Positions 55,901 to 63,793 of a stretch of DNA of 64,000 nt are shown one piece after another (within the stretch, counting starts at the first letter, position 1; the number at the start of each line of letters is the position of its first letter). Location of the stretch: the NCBI GenBank assembly GCA_937873155.1, contig CALMVZ010000024.1, positions 247,147 to 311,146 on the forward strand. The letters are read 5' to 3'. A program made the translations under genes and the position numbers. The stretch is from an uncultured Bacteroidota bacterium (GTDB lineage: Bacteria > Bacteroidota > Bacteroidia > B-17B0 > Aurantibacillaceae). A model generated the notes under the pieces. It did not search any database. It saw only the letters and a program-made list of their open reading frames with translations, and was not told where the DNA came from.

Positions 55901-56083
55901 TACTTCTTCGGCTGCACGTCCTTCGTATGGAGCAACAATAATAACATTGGTATCCGCTATATCGGGATAGGCTTCGATTTTTAATTGAGAGAAACACCAA
56001 TAACCTATTGCCATAAGTACTATGCTTATAGCAATAACCGCCCAACGGTTATTAAGTGAAAATATGAGTGTATTACGAATCAC
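52970..56083 (-). CDS. Heavy-metal RND efflux pump (CusA/CzcA family)
   Basis: This 1037-residue protein has two six-span halves and two periplasmic loops. Motifs are SLNNRWAVIAISIVLMAIGYWCF at the N-terminus, YPDIADTNV, DRRSRTIFGLSVVQLTFEDGTD, and LGAIDFGIIVDGACVMAEHLIRK with the DFGxxxDGA signature of HME-RND pumps. The TM4 residues point to a divalent or monovalent metal, but the exact ion cannot be fixed. It works with the downstream-in-map adaptor (57346) and TolC protein (58364) of the same operon. Confidence 0.95.
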   Translation of the reverse strand: MIRNTLIFSLNNRWAVIAISIVLMAIGYWCFSQLKIEAYPDIADTNVIIVAPYEGRAAEEVEQQVTIPIERALQNTPKVLDRRSRTIFGLSVVQLTFEDGTDDYFARQQIMERLATVELPEGVTAELAPFSSPIGEIFRYVVEAPPNYSPTQLRDIQDWVVKPYLLQVPGIADITTFGGPLKQFHILTSPDKLRKYNLTLQNVIDAVNANNQNTGGNIIQRGGQGFAVRGLGAIKTEKDIENIVLTSSNGTPVFVRNVATVEIAPPPPSGVLGYTVTKDKKDVNSGVEGIILLRRYENPSEVLSALKEKISDLEQSELPEEVNIKVLYDRSFLINHSLETVGKTLFEGISIVVIILIFFLGSIRSALVVALTIPFSLLFAFILMRFTGISANLLSLGAIDFGIIVDGACVMAEHLIRKYRLATPEERKEGLIKITLASAQEVGREIFFSVTIIILAYMPILLMTRVEGKLFSPMALTLAFAVIGSMIAALTLIPVLISFAYKKTLEKTDAPLKERRNPVLNFFEKRYEKFLSRVLNHSRKSVIIGFMVVAVLLLSAMKLGTEFLPELDEGSIFLRANFPSGITIQENASYAPKFREVISKYPQVSFVITQTGRNDDGTDPFPANRNEILVGLKDYSLWSDTISKKELVRTMRKELENKFPAVRFSSGQPIIDQVMEIVTGSAADLAISVVGDDLEFMRQKADSIANIVRNTAGAEAVNIEQEGQQAQLAININRTTTARFGINVADIQNMIETAIGGKAISVLYDGTKRYDIVIRYLPENRNTIQSVQNLQVPSASGALVPMNQLADIQFVEGQTNIYRYSNKRMVTVRVNIRGRDQGGFVKEVRRKIEDQINIPKGYSVVYGGQYENLSRAGKQLSFTIPLTLIIVFVFLFMLFKNLRYTLITLSCIPFALTGGIIALLVRDFHFNVSAGVGFVSIFGISVMAGVLIVSAINRARTYKENSLTENVLMASIQQLRPVLTILIVAIVGLIPAALSTGIGSDVQRPLATVIIGGLTSTLLFAPIIIPPLYLWIERKNK

Positions 56084-56090
56084 CTTTAAA

Positions 56091-56390
56091 TCAAATTTTT
56101 TCTACTTCACTTACAATAGTAAATCCAGTGCTGTTTTCTTTTTTTAGTTCTTTAAGTACGTTCCGTACCTTGTCCTTTTCATCAATAAATATGATTAGCA
56201 TGGGCGGTTCATCAAAGGAAAAAAGACGATCAGGATTTTTTAAATGATGATTTCTTCCAAAGCCCATTACTCCCCGGAAGGCAGTGGCTCCTACTATGCC
56301 ATTTTTTAATAAAAATTCTAAAATGAACTGGTAGAGAGGTTTCTCTCCTTTCATTTCTTCTTTGTCAATGTATATATGTGCCTGTAACAT
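56091..56390 (-). CDS. DUF190 PII-like protein
   Basis: This 99-residue protein has the DUF190 pattern: LQAHIYIDKEEMKGEKPLYQFILEFLLKNGIVGATAFRGVMGFGRNHH, and PPMLIIFIDEKDKVRNVLKELK. The fold resembles PII/CutA proteins and may sense ions or nucleotides. It is placed inside the metal-pump operon, between CorA and the pump, with gaps of 1 and 7 bp. Confidence 0.9.
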   Translation of the reverse strand: MLQAHIYIDKEEMKGEKPLYQFILEFLLKNGIVGATAFRGVMGFGRNHHLKNPDRLFSFDEPPMLIIFIDEKDKVRNVLKELKKENSTGFTIVSEVEKI

Positions 56391-56391
56391 T

Positions 56392-57342
56392 TTATAACCA
56401 TTTTTTTCGTTTGAATATCCAAAGTGTAATTAGAGATGAGAGAACAATTAATGCCAATGCAAAAGGATAACCCATTGCCCATTGTAATTCCGGCATTACC
56501 TCAAAATTCATCCCGTAGATGCTGGCAATTAAAGTGGGTGGCATAAAAACAACTGCTGCAATGGTGAAGATTTTAATGATTTTATTTTGTTCAATATTGA
56601 TAAGGCCAAGAAAACTGTTTTGCAGATATTCCAATCTTGTAAAATTGAAAGAAGTATGGTCAATCAATGAATTGATATCTTTAATGATAATTCTTAATTT
56701 TTCACTGTTTTCTTTTTGTATAAAATCGTTCTTTAGCAATGCAGACACTACTCTCTGCTTATCAAACAATGCTTCTCTTACAGTAATCATTAATTCCTGA
56801 AAAGAGCTTATCCTGATGATAACTTTTTCATCCAGGTTTTTATGGTAACCAAAGGTTCTACTAAGCTCATTAATTTTCCCTGAAATGGCTTCGATTGTAT
56901 CAGCATCATAATCTATACGTGTCTCCAATATTGAAACAAGTATTTTGGACGGATGATTAAATGCCTGCGGTTGGTTTTTAATTCGTTTAACAGTTTCAGC
57001 TAAAACTTTGGAATCAAAATTTCTGTGTGTGAACAGAATATTGTCTTTTAAGATAAAGCTAATATCCTGCTCATCGAGTTTTTCGGTAGCGTGATTAAAA
57101 ATTAAAAAGGTAGAATTAATTTTTATTGTCATATCTTCTTCCACATAACGGGAACTGGTTTCAATTTCTTCGTGTTCCTGCTGTGTGGGGAAGTTGATAT
57201 TGTATTTCTTCTCAACCGCCTTAATTTCAGATAAGTCTGAAGCTTGCAAATCAATCCAAATAATATTTTTAGCATCTTCCAGTTCTGTAATAGCAGATGC
57301 TTTGCATTGAGAATATTCCGGTAATGTGTATGCTCGGATCAT
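56392..57342 (-). CDS. corA: CorA-family Mg2+/Co2+ channel
   Basis: In this 316-residue protein a cytoplasmic domain (about 1-245) has a long helix at about 140-240. Two spans at the C-terminus are joined by the selectivity loop YGMNFEVMPEL (about 274-284), followed by AMGYPFALALIVLSSLITLWIFKRKKWL. CorA imports magnesium and also moves cobalt or nickel. In this operon it lies 3 bp from the membrane-fusion gene and 1 bp from DUF190, which is unusual for a channel normally found on its own. Confidence 0.95.
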   Translation of the reverse strand: MIRAYTLPEYSQCKASAITELEDAKNIIWIDLQASDLSEIKAVEKKYNINFPTQQEHEEIETSSRYVEEDMTIKINSTFLIFNHATEKLDEQDISFILKDNILFTHRNFDSKVLAETVKRIKNQPQAFNHPSKILVSILETRIDYDADTIEAISGKINELSRTFGYHKNLDEKVIIRISSFQELMITVREALFDKQRVVSALLKNDFIQKENSEKLRIIIKDINSLIDHTSFNFTRLEYLQNSFLGLINIEQNKIIKIFTIAAVVFMPPTLIASIYGMNFEVMPELQWAMGYPFALALIVLSSLITLWIFKRKKWL

Positions 57343-57345
57343 AGT

Positions 57346-58362
57346 TTAATATCCAAATGATAGCCCTTTTAATTGCAATACTCCTTCAACTGCCACTTCT
57401 TCGCCATTATTTAATCCGCTATTAACAAGTATTCTGTTTCCAATTTGCTGACCGATACCAACTTCCCTCCGTTCAAATTCAAGAGGAGATTTTTTTACAA
57501 ATACATAGCTTTTTCCCTGAACGGTAACAAGAGAAGACTGGCTGATACTGATACCGTTTTTTTCCCCAACGCTGAATGATACAGTTGCAAACATTCCGGC
57601 TTTGAATTTTCCTGAAGCATTATTTATGCTGATACGAAGTTTTACCATGCGTGTAGTATTGTCTATCACATCGCCTATGCTTTCAATCTGTCCTGTGAAT
57701 TTTTCATTGGGATAAGATGCTACCTGAATAGAACAACTACTTCCTTCTTTAATATTGGCTAACTGGTTTTCAGAAAGCTCGCTAATCAGGTAAGTAGTTC
57801 CAACAGGAGATTTTCTTAAAGCCTCCGTATCGAAACCACCTGATTTAAGAGCTGCTTCATGTTCGAGCAAGGCAGCTTTTTCGTTGGCAAGGTTGCTTTC
57901 TTCCATTGTAAAAGCCGTTTCAGCATCCAGTAAGTCTTTACCTGTGGCTGCTCCATGCTGCTGTAGATCCTTGATGCGTTCCAGTTCTGTCTTCTTCTGT
58001 TTGATATTGATGTTTTGGATTTGACTGATATTGATAAGATGATGTGAAAGTTGGGTGTAATTGCCTGTTAAATCGGGATTATCAAACAGCACAATATTTT
58101 GCGATACTCCTTCCTGTGATTTTACAACAATGGCAGCGACTTTTGCTGGAGCAGTAAACTCGGCATTTACATCTGTGCCTGAAACTTTTTCAGTTTTAAA
58201 GAATGAAATTACTTTATCGTTGCTGAACACAATTTTCTTTCCCTGTTCCGTTACCTGTGGTTGTGCATCTATGACCTGCTGGCTGTTCTCATTGTTATCC
58301 CGACAACTGACAAGGGTTACAGTTGCAAGAATAAGAATGGTATATCTGATATAAATTTTCAT
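57346..58362 (-). CDS. Membrane-fusion protein of RND efflux system
   Basis: This 338-residue lipoprotein-like protein has a leader ending at Cys20 (ATVTLVSCRDN). The middle has the coiled hairpin (about 110-175) with KDLLDAETAFTMEESNLANEKAALLEHEAALKSG, and the beta-barrel part (about 200-300) has GQIESIGDVIDNTTRMVKLRISINNASGKFKAGMFATV. It bridges the inner-membrane pump and the TolC channel. It lies 1 bp after the TolC gene and 3 bp before corA. Confidence 0.93.
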   Translation of the reverse strand: MKIYIRYTILILATVTLVSCRDNNENSQQVIDAQPQVTEQGKKIVFSNDKVISFFKTEKVSGTDVNAEFTAPAKVAAIVVKSQEGVSQNIVLFDNPDLTGNYTQLSHHLINISQIQNINIKQKKTELERIKDLQQHGAATGKDLLDAETAFTMEESNLANEKAALLEHEAALKSGGFDTEALRKSPVGTTYLISELSENQLANIKEGSSCSIQVASYPNEKFTGQIESIGDVIDNTTRMVKLRISINNASGKFKAGMFATVSFSVGEKNGISISQSSLVTVQGKSYVFVKKSPLEFERREVGIGQQIGNRILVNSGLNNGEEVAVEGVLQLKGLSFGY

Positions 58363-58363
58363 G

Positions 58364-59620
58364 TTATAGTTGATTAATTAAGCCTGTGGAGTAAAGTAAC
58401 TGGATATAACTTTTGTAATAGGATAATTGCGTTTCATAATACAGTTGACGGGTATCGTACCAGTTTCGCTGTGCATCGAGAAAATCAATAATGGTAGTGC
58501 CTCCCTTTAAGTAAGCATACTTAACATTGTCCAAAACCGTTTGCGATTGTTTTAAAATGCCTTCAAACTTTTGAAGGTTTTGCTTTTGCGTCTGCCATAA
58601 CTGGTAGGCAGATGTTATTTCAGTCTGTATTTTTAATTGTGTGGATTGAAGGTTTTGTTCTGCCTGCTGGCGGATAATTTTTGATTTCTGTATTTCACCC
58701 TGATTGCGGGAGAAAACAGGTATATCAATGGTTGCAAAAACTCCGGCATAGGGAATAGTATTTTGTGGGTTCCATATAAAACCAAGCTCAGGTTGCGGCC
58801 ATGCCAAAGACTTTTGCAGGTTTATATTGCTCATGCTTAAATCAACGGTGTTCTGAATGGTTAAAATATCTGTTCGGTTTTTTAATGCCTGATTAAGTAA
58901 ACTATCGTAGCTTGCAATTATAGAAAGGGATTCAATGGCAGCGTTAATGTCAATATCGGCACTATCACTTGTTCCAAGCAGCAGTTTTAGATTCTGAATT
59001 TCATTTTTATATTCCTGTTTAATGGAATTAAGCTGAAGGTTATACTGATCGAGCAATAGTTGCGTGCGAATGGCATCGGTTGAGGTAATCACCTGATTTT
59101 TCAGACGTACCTCGTTAATTTTTACAAGACTGTCCAAATTAACTTGTGCCTGTTGTAATAAGCCCAACTTTGTTTTAATAATCCAGCCATCGAGCCACTT
59201 GTTGGCTACTTTCAGAGAAATATTGCGTTCGGTTTCGTAATAATTCTTTTCCGTGAGCTTATGGGTTTGGGAAGCAAATTCGATTTTGTATCTGCGTTGC
59301 GTGGGTAGCTGAACGGGTTTAGTTAGTTGCCACCATACCTGACGGTTGAAAGGCGAGAATGAGGTAGTATTCTCAGGAAAAAGGGACGGATTCAGTAATT
59401 GAAGGGTTTGATTATTCAGTATTGGGTTAGGACGTAGCTTGGCTGTAACGACATCGCTTTGGGCAATGTCAATGTTGAATTTTTCGTTTTTGAGAAGGGG
59501 ATTGTTCGCTTTAGCCTGACTGATAGCCTGTTTAAGGGTGTAGTTATTTTGTGCAGGTGAATACAATGCCATTATCACCAGCCAGCAAGCTATAAGTATT
59601 TTGGTAACATAAAACCGCAT
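58364..59620 (-). CDS. TolC-family outer-membrane efflux protein
   Basis: This 418-residue protein has a signal peptide (about 1-24), then two repeats of the OEP domain: LKQAISQAKANNPLLKNEKFNIDIAQSDVVTAK, WDGWIIKTKLGLLQQAQVNLDSLVKINEVRL, and QTEITSAYQLWQTQKQNLQKFEGILKQSQTVLDNVKYAYLKGGTTIIDFLDAQRNWYDTRQLYYETQLSYYKSYIQL. It is the first gene of the metal-efflux operon, which reads TolC, MFP, CorA, DUF190, RND pump, barrel. Confidence 0.94.
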   Translation of the reverse strand: MRFYVTKILIACWLVIMALYSPAQNNYTLKQAISQAKANNPLLKNEKFNIDIAQSDVVTAKLRPNPILNNQTLQLLNPSLFPENTTSFSPFNRQVWWQLTKPVQLPTQRRYKIEFASQTHKLTEKNYYETERNISLKVANKWLDGWIIKTKLGLLQQAQVNLDSLVKINEVRLKNQVITSTDAIRTQLLLDQYNLQLNSIKQEYKNEIQNLKLLLGTSDSADIDINAAIESLSIIASYDSLLNQALKNRTDILTIQNTVDLSMSNINLQKSLAWPQPELGFIWNPQNTIPYAGVFATIDIPVFSRNQGEIQKSKIIRQQAEQNLQSTQLKIQTEITSAYQLWQTQKQNLQKFEGILKQSQTVLDNVKYAYLKGGTTIIDFLDAQRNWYDTRQLYYETQLSYYKSYIQLLYSTGLINQL

Positions 59621-59734
59621 ATCCTTTCATGTTCAGTATTTGAACAGATACAAAATTCTGATTCTGAAAGGAAAAGTCCGTTAGAGGAGTATTAAAGAAA
59701 AATTAGAAAGTTATTAGAAAAAGGGAAAGTAAGA

Positions 59735-59815
59735 TCACTTCTCAAATGCTAAATTCAGGATGGCTTTTACTTTGGCAAAACATTTCCGGAAACCTAATTT
59801 GATATAGCGATTATA
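59735..59815 (-). pseudogene. Fragment of a YdcF-like gene, 3' end only
   Basis: Read on the minus strand, the 26 codons to a TGA stop give YNRYIKLGFRKCFAKVKAIL then NLAFEK. This is a diverged copy of the last residues of the YdcF protein at 60426 (GYKVRFREYFAKVKAIL, then DLAFEE). It lies just after crcB, so the crcB unit sits between two copies of this 3' end. It looks like the trace of an insertion or a duplication by recombination. Confidence 0.75.
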
Positions 59816-60185
59816 TTCTGGTTAAAAATAATCCTGCAAATGTAGCTCCTAATCCAAGGATAAAGCTGCTTATGCTATATGCAGCAAAGGTAAGGTAGTA
59901 TCCTCCCTGAAAAAGTTGGATATTTTCATAGGCAAAGGATGAAAAAGTAGTATAGCCCCCACAAAGCCCAGTGGCAATAAAAAATCTCCATTCCGGGGTA
60001 AGCCAACTATACCGTTCGGATAGCCCATAAACAATGCCAACAATTAAACATCCGATAATATTTGCTACAAATGTTCCATAAGGAAATGCAGATGGAAATA
60101 GTTTGGTAAGCCAAATTCCTGTGAGGTATCGCGCAATGCTTCCAATGAAACCGCCCATTCCTATTAATAAAAAAATCCTACTCAT
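59811..60185 (-). CDS. crcB: CrcB/Fluc fluoride channel
   Basis: I chose the ATG at 60185 (124 residues). The longer reading frame to 60251 would translate the riboswitch. The protein has four spans, with family signatures GMGGFIGSIARYLTG (about 7-21), GTFVANIIGCLIVGIVYG, and GLCGGYTTFSSFAYENIQL. The channel exports fluoride as a dual-topology dimer. It is controlled by the fluoride riboswitch directly upstream. Confidence 0.95.
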   Translation of the reverse strand: MSRIFLLIGMGGFIGSIARYLTGIWLTKLFPSAFPYGTFVANIIGCLIVGIVYGLSERYSWLTPEWRFFIATGLCGGYTTFSSFAYENIQLFQGGYYLTFAAYSISSFILGLGATFAGLFLTRI

Positions 60186-60199
60186 AATCCAAAATTTAT

Positions 60200-60266
60200 A
60201 AAGTGAGTAGGAGTTATCAGACCCTTTTGGGACGGTTATGGCGAACTCCATCGCCTGTTATAGGTT
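60200..60266 (-). ncRNA. Fluoride riboswitch (crcB motif)
   Basis: On the minus strand the leader shows the conserved blocks of the crcB RNA motif: GGCGATGGAGTTCGCC near 60254-60239, ATAACCG, a short stem CCC...GGG, and CTGATAACTCCTAC near 60221-60208. The first block is the core hairpin and the last closes the pseudoknot. It lies 15 bp or so before the crcB start. The protein downstream confirms the assignment. Confidence 0.93.
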
Positions 60267-60425
60267 GGTAAAAATAATAAATTTAATTCTCTTCTGTAAA
60301 AAAATAAGGTATTGTTATTTATGTAGAGATTTTAAAATGTAATTCATTGGTTATCATATATATTCATGGACGATTTCTATATTTACTTAACAATACCAAA
60401 AATAAAAGGTATTTGAAAAGTGGAA
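60267..60425. other. Promoter region of crcB
   Basis: About 160 AT-rich bases between crcB and the YdcF gene. TATTTTTA (minus strand, near 60276-60269) could serve as the -7 box ahead of the riboswitch; no clear -33 box is visible. No gene is seen. Confidence 0.3.
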
Positions 60426-61034
60426 TTACTCCTCAAATGCTAAATCCAGGATGGCTTTAACTTTAGCAAAATATTCACGGAATCTCACTTTATATCCTTG
60501 ACGGAAGCCAATATCTTTGGCATTAAACCCGATGGCGGAAACACCCATCTTTTTGGCAATAAATATGGCTCTTTCATTATGAAAACGCTGGGAGATGATC
60601 GTAATAGTTGCATTGTCGGTTAATTGTTTGGAGCCGACAATCGAATTATACGTGCGAAATCCATTGTTGTCAAGAATAATCAAGCTGTCAGGAACTCCTC
60701 TTTTAAGAAGCTCGTTTTTCATGGTTAAGGGTTCATTGTAATTCTTTTCCCGGTTATCACCACTGACAATGATAGACTTTATTTTGCCTGCCTGTAAAAG
60801 TTCTGTTGCGGCTTCCAGCCTGTATTCAAAATATAAATTTTTATCACCGGAAATAAAAAACCTGCTGGTTCCAAGAACTAACCCATACGCATTGGAGGGA
60901 ACTGAAGTAATGTCATCATATAAAAAATCATCTGAATAGCTATTGATGTACCAGTTGCAGAAAGTAGTTATGAGCGTAATTACGAGAATAAAAATGAAGA
61001 TAATCCGTAATGATTTTCTTATGGTCTTTTTCAA
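60426..61034 (-). CDS. YdcF/SanA-type DUF218 membrane protein
   Basis: This 202-residue protein has an N-terminal membrane anchor (about 10-30) and a DUF218 domain: SNAYGLVLGTSRFFISGDKNLYFEYRLEAATELLQAGKIKSIIVSGDNREKNYNEPLTMKNELLKRGVPDSLIILDNNGFRTYNSIVGSKQ, SQRFHNERAIFIAKKMGVSAIGFNAKDIG. The SanA-like form (signal anchor, periplasmic domain) is linked to vancomycin exclusion and envelope sealing in Escherichia. It is upstream of, and its 3' end is repeated beyond, crcB. Confidence 0.88.
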   Translation of the reverse strand: MKKTIRKSLRIIFIFILVITLITTFCNWYINSYSDDFLYDDITSVPSNAYGLVLGTSRFFISGDKNLYFEYRLEAATELLQAGKIKSIIVSGDNREKNYNEPLTMKNELLKRGVPDSLIILDNNGFRTYNSIVGSKQLTDNATITIISQRFHNERAIFIAKKMGVSAIGFNAKDIGFRQGYKVRFREYFAKVKAILDLAFEE

Positions 61035-61069
61035 ATGTTCTGAACATTAATGATGAGTATTTTATTATA

Positions 61070-62437
61070 TCACACAGAGGAAAGTTCTATGCTGAACGTT
61101 GTCCCTTTATTTACTTTTGAATCAACTAAAATTTCCCCCTTGTGCAACGTAACTATTTTTTTTGTTAATGACAAACCGATACCGTTTCCGTCAGCGTACT
61201 TTTTATTCTCTCCACGATAAAAAGGGTAAAATACCTGCTTCAAATCGTCTTCGGGTATGCCTACGCCTTTATCTGAAAATTTTAGTGTAGTCTTTTTTCT
61301 GTCAAAAGCAATTAACACATCTGATTGTTTATTTTCGGAAAACTTGCAGCCATTGTCCATTAGATTTGCAAAGGCAACTTTCAGAAGATATTCATTGCCA
61401 TTTACCGAAATAAATCTATCGTCTTCAATTTCTTTTTCAAAGAGAATATTGATTATATAGTCGGGGTTGCTTTTTAATATATCTCTGCGGGCATCAAGCA
61501 ATATTTCATCCAAACGAACTTCTTTAAATGTAATTTCTCTCTCATCGTAGCTGGCTTTTGCCAAATCGAGTAGGTCAGTTGAGAGCTTGGCTAACTTCTG
61601 AGCATCATTCAAAGCATTCTGAATAACCTGTTTGTATTCAGCGATATTGCGTTCTTTGTTCGCAGAAAGTTGTAGTTCGGTAATGATGGATGAAAGCGGT
61701 GTCCGCAGTTCATGTGCTATATTGGAGACAAACTGCTTTTGAGCATCAAAGGAATTTTCCAAACGATTGAGCATTTGGTTAAACGTATTGGCAAGTTCTG
61801 AAATCTCATCCTTCCCGCTTCCTACGTTCACCCTTAAATCAAGACTGGTTGCAGTAATTTCTTCTACTTTATCAACCATATCTGCAACTGGCTTTAATGC
61901 CTGTTTTGCAAAAAATCTTCCCGCCACTATAATAAGGAGCATTGCACCTCCAAATGAAATAATTAAAGTGTAGAAAAGATTTTTGAGCTTGGCAAAGCCA
62001 TATTCATCGTAAGCTGCAACAGTAACTACATACGTTTTTCCATTTTTATTCATGGTAAAACCAATGGCTTGATGTTTCTCTTGGACAAAACGTTTTTCCT
62101 TGTGCTGCACAATTTCATCAATCATGGTTTTGGTTTCCTTAATGAAATCTATATCCGCAGCATCGTGGTAAAGAAGATGGAAGGTAGTATCATAAATGGC
62201 GACTTCTTCGTGTATGAGGTTATTGGGAGTGTTTTTATAAATGGTTTGCAGTACTTCCGGCTTGATCCCAACATCAATCAATAAATTAACTTTGGTTGCA
62301 GCCTGTTGTTTTAAACGTTTATAAAATTCCTGCTCCCGGTCTGATTCGTAGGAAAAATAAATCGTTACTGCAAACAGTAATAATATTCCCGAAAAGATAA
62401 GGGAAAACAGTAGGTTGAGTTTATTTCTGATTTTCAT
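61070..62437 (-). CDS. Sensor histidine kinase, CusS-like
   Basis: In this 455-residue protein two spans (about 8-30 and 150-170) bracket a periplasmic sensor (about 35-145). HAMP (about 172-225), HisKA (NIAHELRTPLSSIITELQ, His about 242), and HATPase (N box ANLMDNGCKFSEN, KGVGIPEDDLKQVF, GNGIGLSLTKKIV) follow. It overlaps the regulator gene by 17 bp, so the pair is coupled. Its likely target is the metal-efflux operon at 52-59.6 kb. Confidence 0.93.
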   Translation of the reverse strand: MKIRNKLNLLFSLIFSGILLLFAVTIYFSYESDREQEFYKRLKQQAATKVNLLIDVGIKPEVLQTIYKNTPNNLIHEEVAIYDTTFHLLYHDAADIDFIKETKTMIDEIVQHKEKRFVQEKHQAIGFTMNKNGKTYVVTVAAYDEYGFAKLKNLFYTLIISFGGAMLLIIVAGRFFAKQALKPVADMVDKVEEITATSLDLRVNVGSGKDEISELANTFNQMLNRLENSFDAQKQFVSNIAHELRTPLSSIITELQLSANKERNIAEYKQVIQNALNDAQKLAKLSTDLLDLAKASYDEREITFKEVRLDEILLDARRDILKSNPDYIINILFEKEIEDDRFISVNGNEYLLKVAFANLMDNGCKFSENKQSDVLIAFDRKKTTLKFSDKGVGIPEDDLKQVFYPFYRGENKKYADGNGIGLSLTKKIVTLHKGEILVDSKVNKGTTFSIELSSV

Positions 62438-63116
62438 TGCCTGTTTTCAGAATAAATCCCATTCCGGGCTTGGTGTGAATTAATTTTTCAGAATGTTCTT
62501 TCTCAATTTTCTTTCGCAGGTAATTAATGTAAACATCAATGAAATTAGTTCCTGTATCGAAGTGAGTGTCCCAAACTTTCTCTGCAATTTCTGCTCTTGT
62601 AAGAACACGTTCACTGTTCTGAAGCATATACTCTAATAGCTTGAACTCTTTGGGGGTTAAATCAATTTCTGCTCCTGAACGTTTTACTGTTTTTGTTCGC
62701 AGGTTCATTTCAAGATCAGCATACTTCACTATAAATCCCTGAGCCTTTGATGTTCCATTGTTACGTTTCATTAATGCACGGATACGTACGTGCAGCTCCC
62801 GGAAATCAAAAGGCTTTACCAGGTAATCGTCCGCTCCTGCATCAAAGCCCTCTACCTTATCATCGGTTGTTCCAAGTGCGGTGAGCATAATTATTGGTAT
62901 ATGCGGTTTTGCCTGCCTGATCTCTTTGCACAGATCAATGCCGTTGATCTTAGGTAAAATAATATCAGTAATAATCAAATCGAAATCCTGAATCAGAGCC
63001 AGTTTTTTACCCATCACGCCATCATAGGCTACCATAGCCGAATAGCCTTGTTCCTCCATGCCCCTTTGAATAAGCTCGGACACTCTCTGATCGTCTTCTA
63101 TGATGAGGATTTTCAT
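62421..63116 (-). CDS. OmpR/CusR-family response regulator
   Basis: In this 231-residue protein the receiver (about 1-115) has DDQ, phosphoacceptor IITDIILPKING and conserved Lys in LVKPFDF. The winged-helix DNA-binding domain (about 130-222) has DLTPKEFKLLEYMLQNSERVLTRAEIAEKVWD and FIDVYINYLRKKI. It is cotranscribed with the kinase gene, with a 17-bp overlap. Confidence 0.96.
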   Translation of the reverse strand: MKILIIEDDQRVSELIQRGMEEQGYSAMVAYDGVMGKKLALIQDFDLIITDIILPKINGIDLCKEIRQAKPHIPIIMLTALGTTDDKVEGFDAGADDYLVKPFDFRELHVRIRALMKRNNGTSKAQGFIVKYADLEMNLRTKTVKRSGAEIDLTPKEFKLLEYMLQNSERVLTRAEIAEKVWDTHFDTGTNFIDVYINYLRKKIEKEHSEKLIHTKPGMGFILKTGNENQK

Positions 63117-63124
63117 GGTTAGGC

Positions 63125-63502
63125 CTAATATTTTAATTCAGGAAATTTATTCATGGCATCCTCCAATGTACATTTGAAATTAATCTCCAATTCTCTAATG
63201 AGAAATTCACACTGAAGATATGTCTTTCGTTTACTTAAAAGATCATTAGGTATTTCTTTGGAAATTAAATACTGGATATTAGAAAGAAGATTTCTAACAT
63301 CTGCTTTTGCCAATGGTCTCCTTTTCGGAACCATTTTTCGTTCTATAACAGGAAAGGGATCATGCTTCCTTGGAAGTTGGACTTGCTCGTGAACAAGTTT
63401 TAGATGTCCACTTTTCCCCCGAATATTCATAATTTTCTTGCAGATAGGGCACTCCCACATCCCAGCAGCCTTCCTCTTACTCGGATAATTTCTTGTAGCC
63501 AT
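63125..63502 (-). CDS. Zinc-finger-like small protein
   Basis: This 125-residue protein has a basic head, then a CPICKKIMNIRGKSGHLKLVH segment (about 18-38), which is close to a C2H2 zinc finger, followed by a basic linker (KRRPLAKAD) and a helical C-terminal domain. It is probably a DNA-binding protein. The palindrome TTACTCGAGTAA lies 16 bp before its ATG, so it may regulate itself and the distant sites of the same sequence. No exact family is known. Confidence 0.7.
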   Translation of the reverse strand: MATRNYPSKRKAAGMWECPICKKIMNIRGKSGHLKLVHEQVQLPRKHDPFPVIERKMVPKRRPLAKADVRNLLSNIQYLISKEIPNDLLSKRKTYLQCEFLIRELEINFKCTLEDAMNKFPELKY

Positions 63503-63517
63503 ATGACAGATTACAAA

Positions 63518-63529
63518 TTACTCGAGTAA
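63518..63529. promoter_or_regulatory. TTACTCGAGTAA palindrome upstream of the zinc-finger gene
   Basis: This perfect 12-bp palindrome, within AATTACTCGAGTAAATG, ends 16 bp 5' of the ATG of the zinc-finger-like gene. The same core is at 25301, 25325 (with one end changed) and 63794. Confidence 0.6.
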
Positions 63530-63690
63530 ATGTATGTAATTATCTCTTCCCTAAGAATTAAAATCACTTAATTTCTATAAAAAGCATCAAACCATTTATT
63601 AGTTGTAAATCTTTCAGAAAAAAGTTAAATATTGCAGGCTGATGGTTCTACTTTTTTAACGCTCAATCTCACAAAGAGGTTGGGCGTTTT
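63518..63690 (+). ncRNA. Module 1: palindrome, conserved core, terminator (possible small RNA)
   Basis: The 120-odd bp after the palindrome resemble the second module at 63794, with identical blocks such as TCACTTAATTT and TTGTAAATCTTTCAGAAAAA. The first is followed by the unique TTTAA and a strong hairpin (13 pairs, AACGCTCAATCTC with GAGGTTGGGCGTT, 63658-63688) and seven T residues. The conserved core ends in GTTAAATATTGC, weakly like a Bacteroidota -7 box, so a short transcript from there to the terminator is possible. This is inference. Confidence 0.45.
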
Positions 63691-63793
63691 TTTATTTAAT
63701 CGGTTGCTTACCCCGATTTATATTTAGCCATAAGTGGGTAAAAAAATGAGTTATGGCTGAATATAAAAAAGTAGATTTAGGTTTATTGACATC
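63691..63793. other. Spacer between the two modules
   Basis: About 100 bp. An inverted pair TTTATATTTAGCCATAA and TTATGGCTGAATATAAA faces itself around GTGGGTAAAAAAATGAG at about 63717-63766, a 17-bp arm with one mismatch. It may be another hairpin. No gene is seen. Confidence 0.4.

Noticed and set aside
60186..60251. N-terminal extension of CrcB
   Set aside because: It is translation of the fluoride riboswitch; the CrcB family starts at the ATG at 60185.
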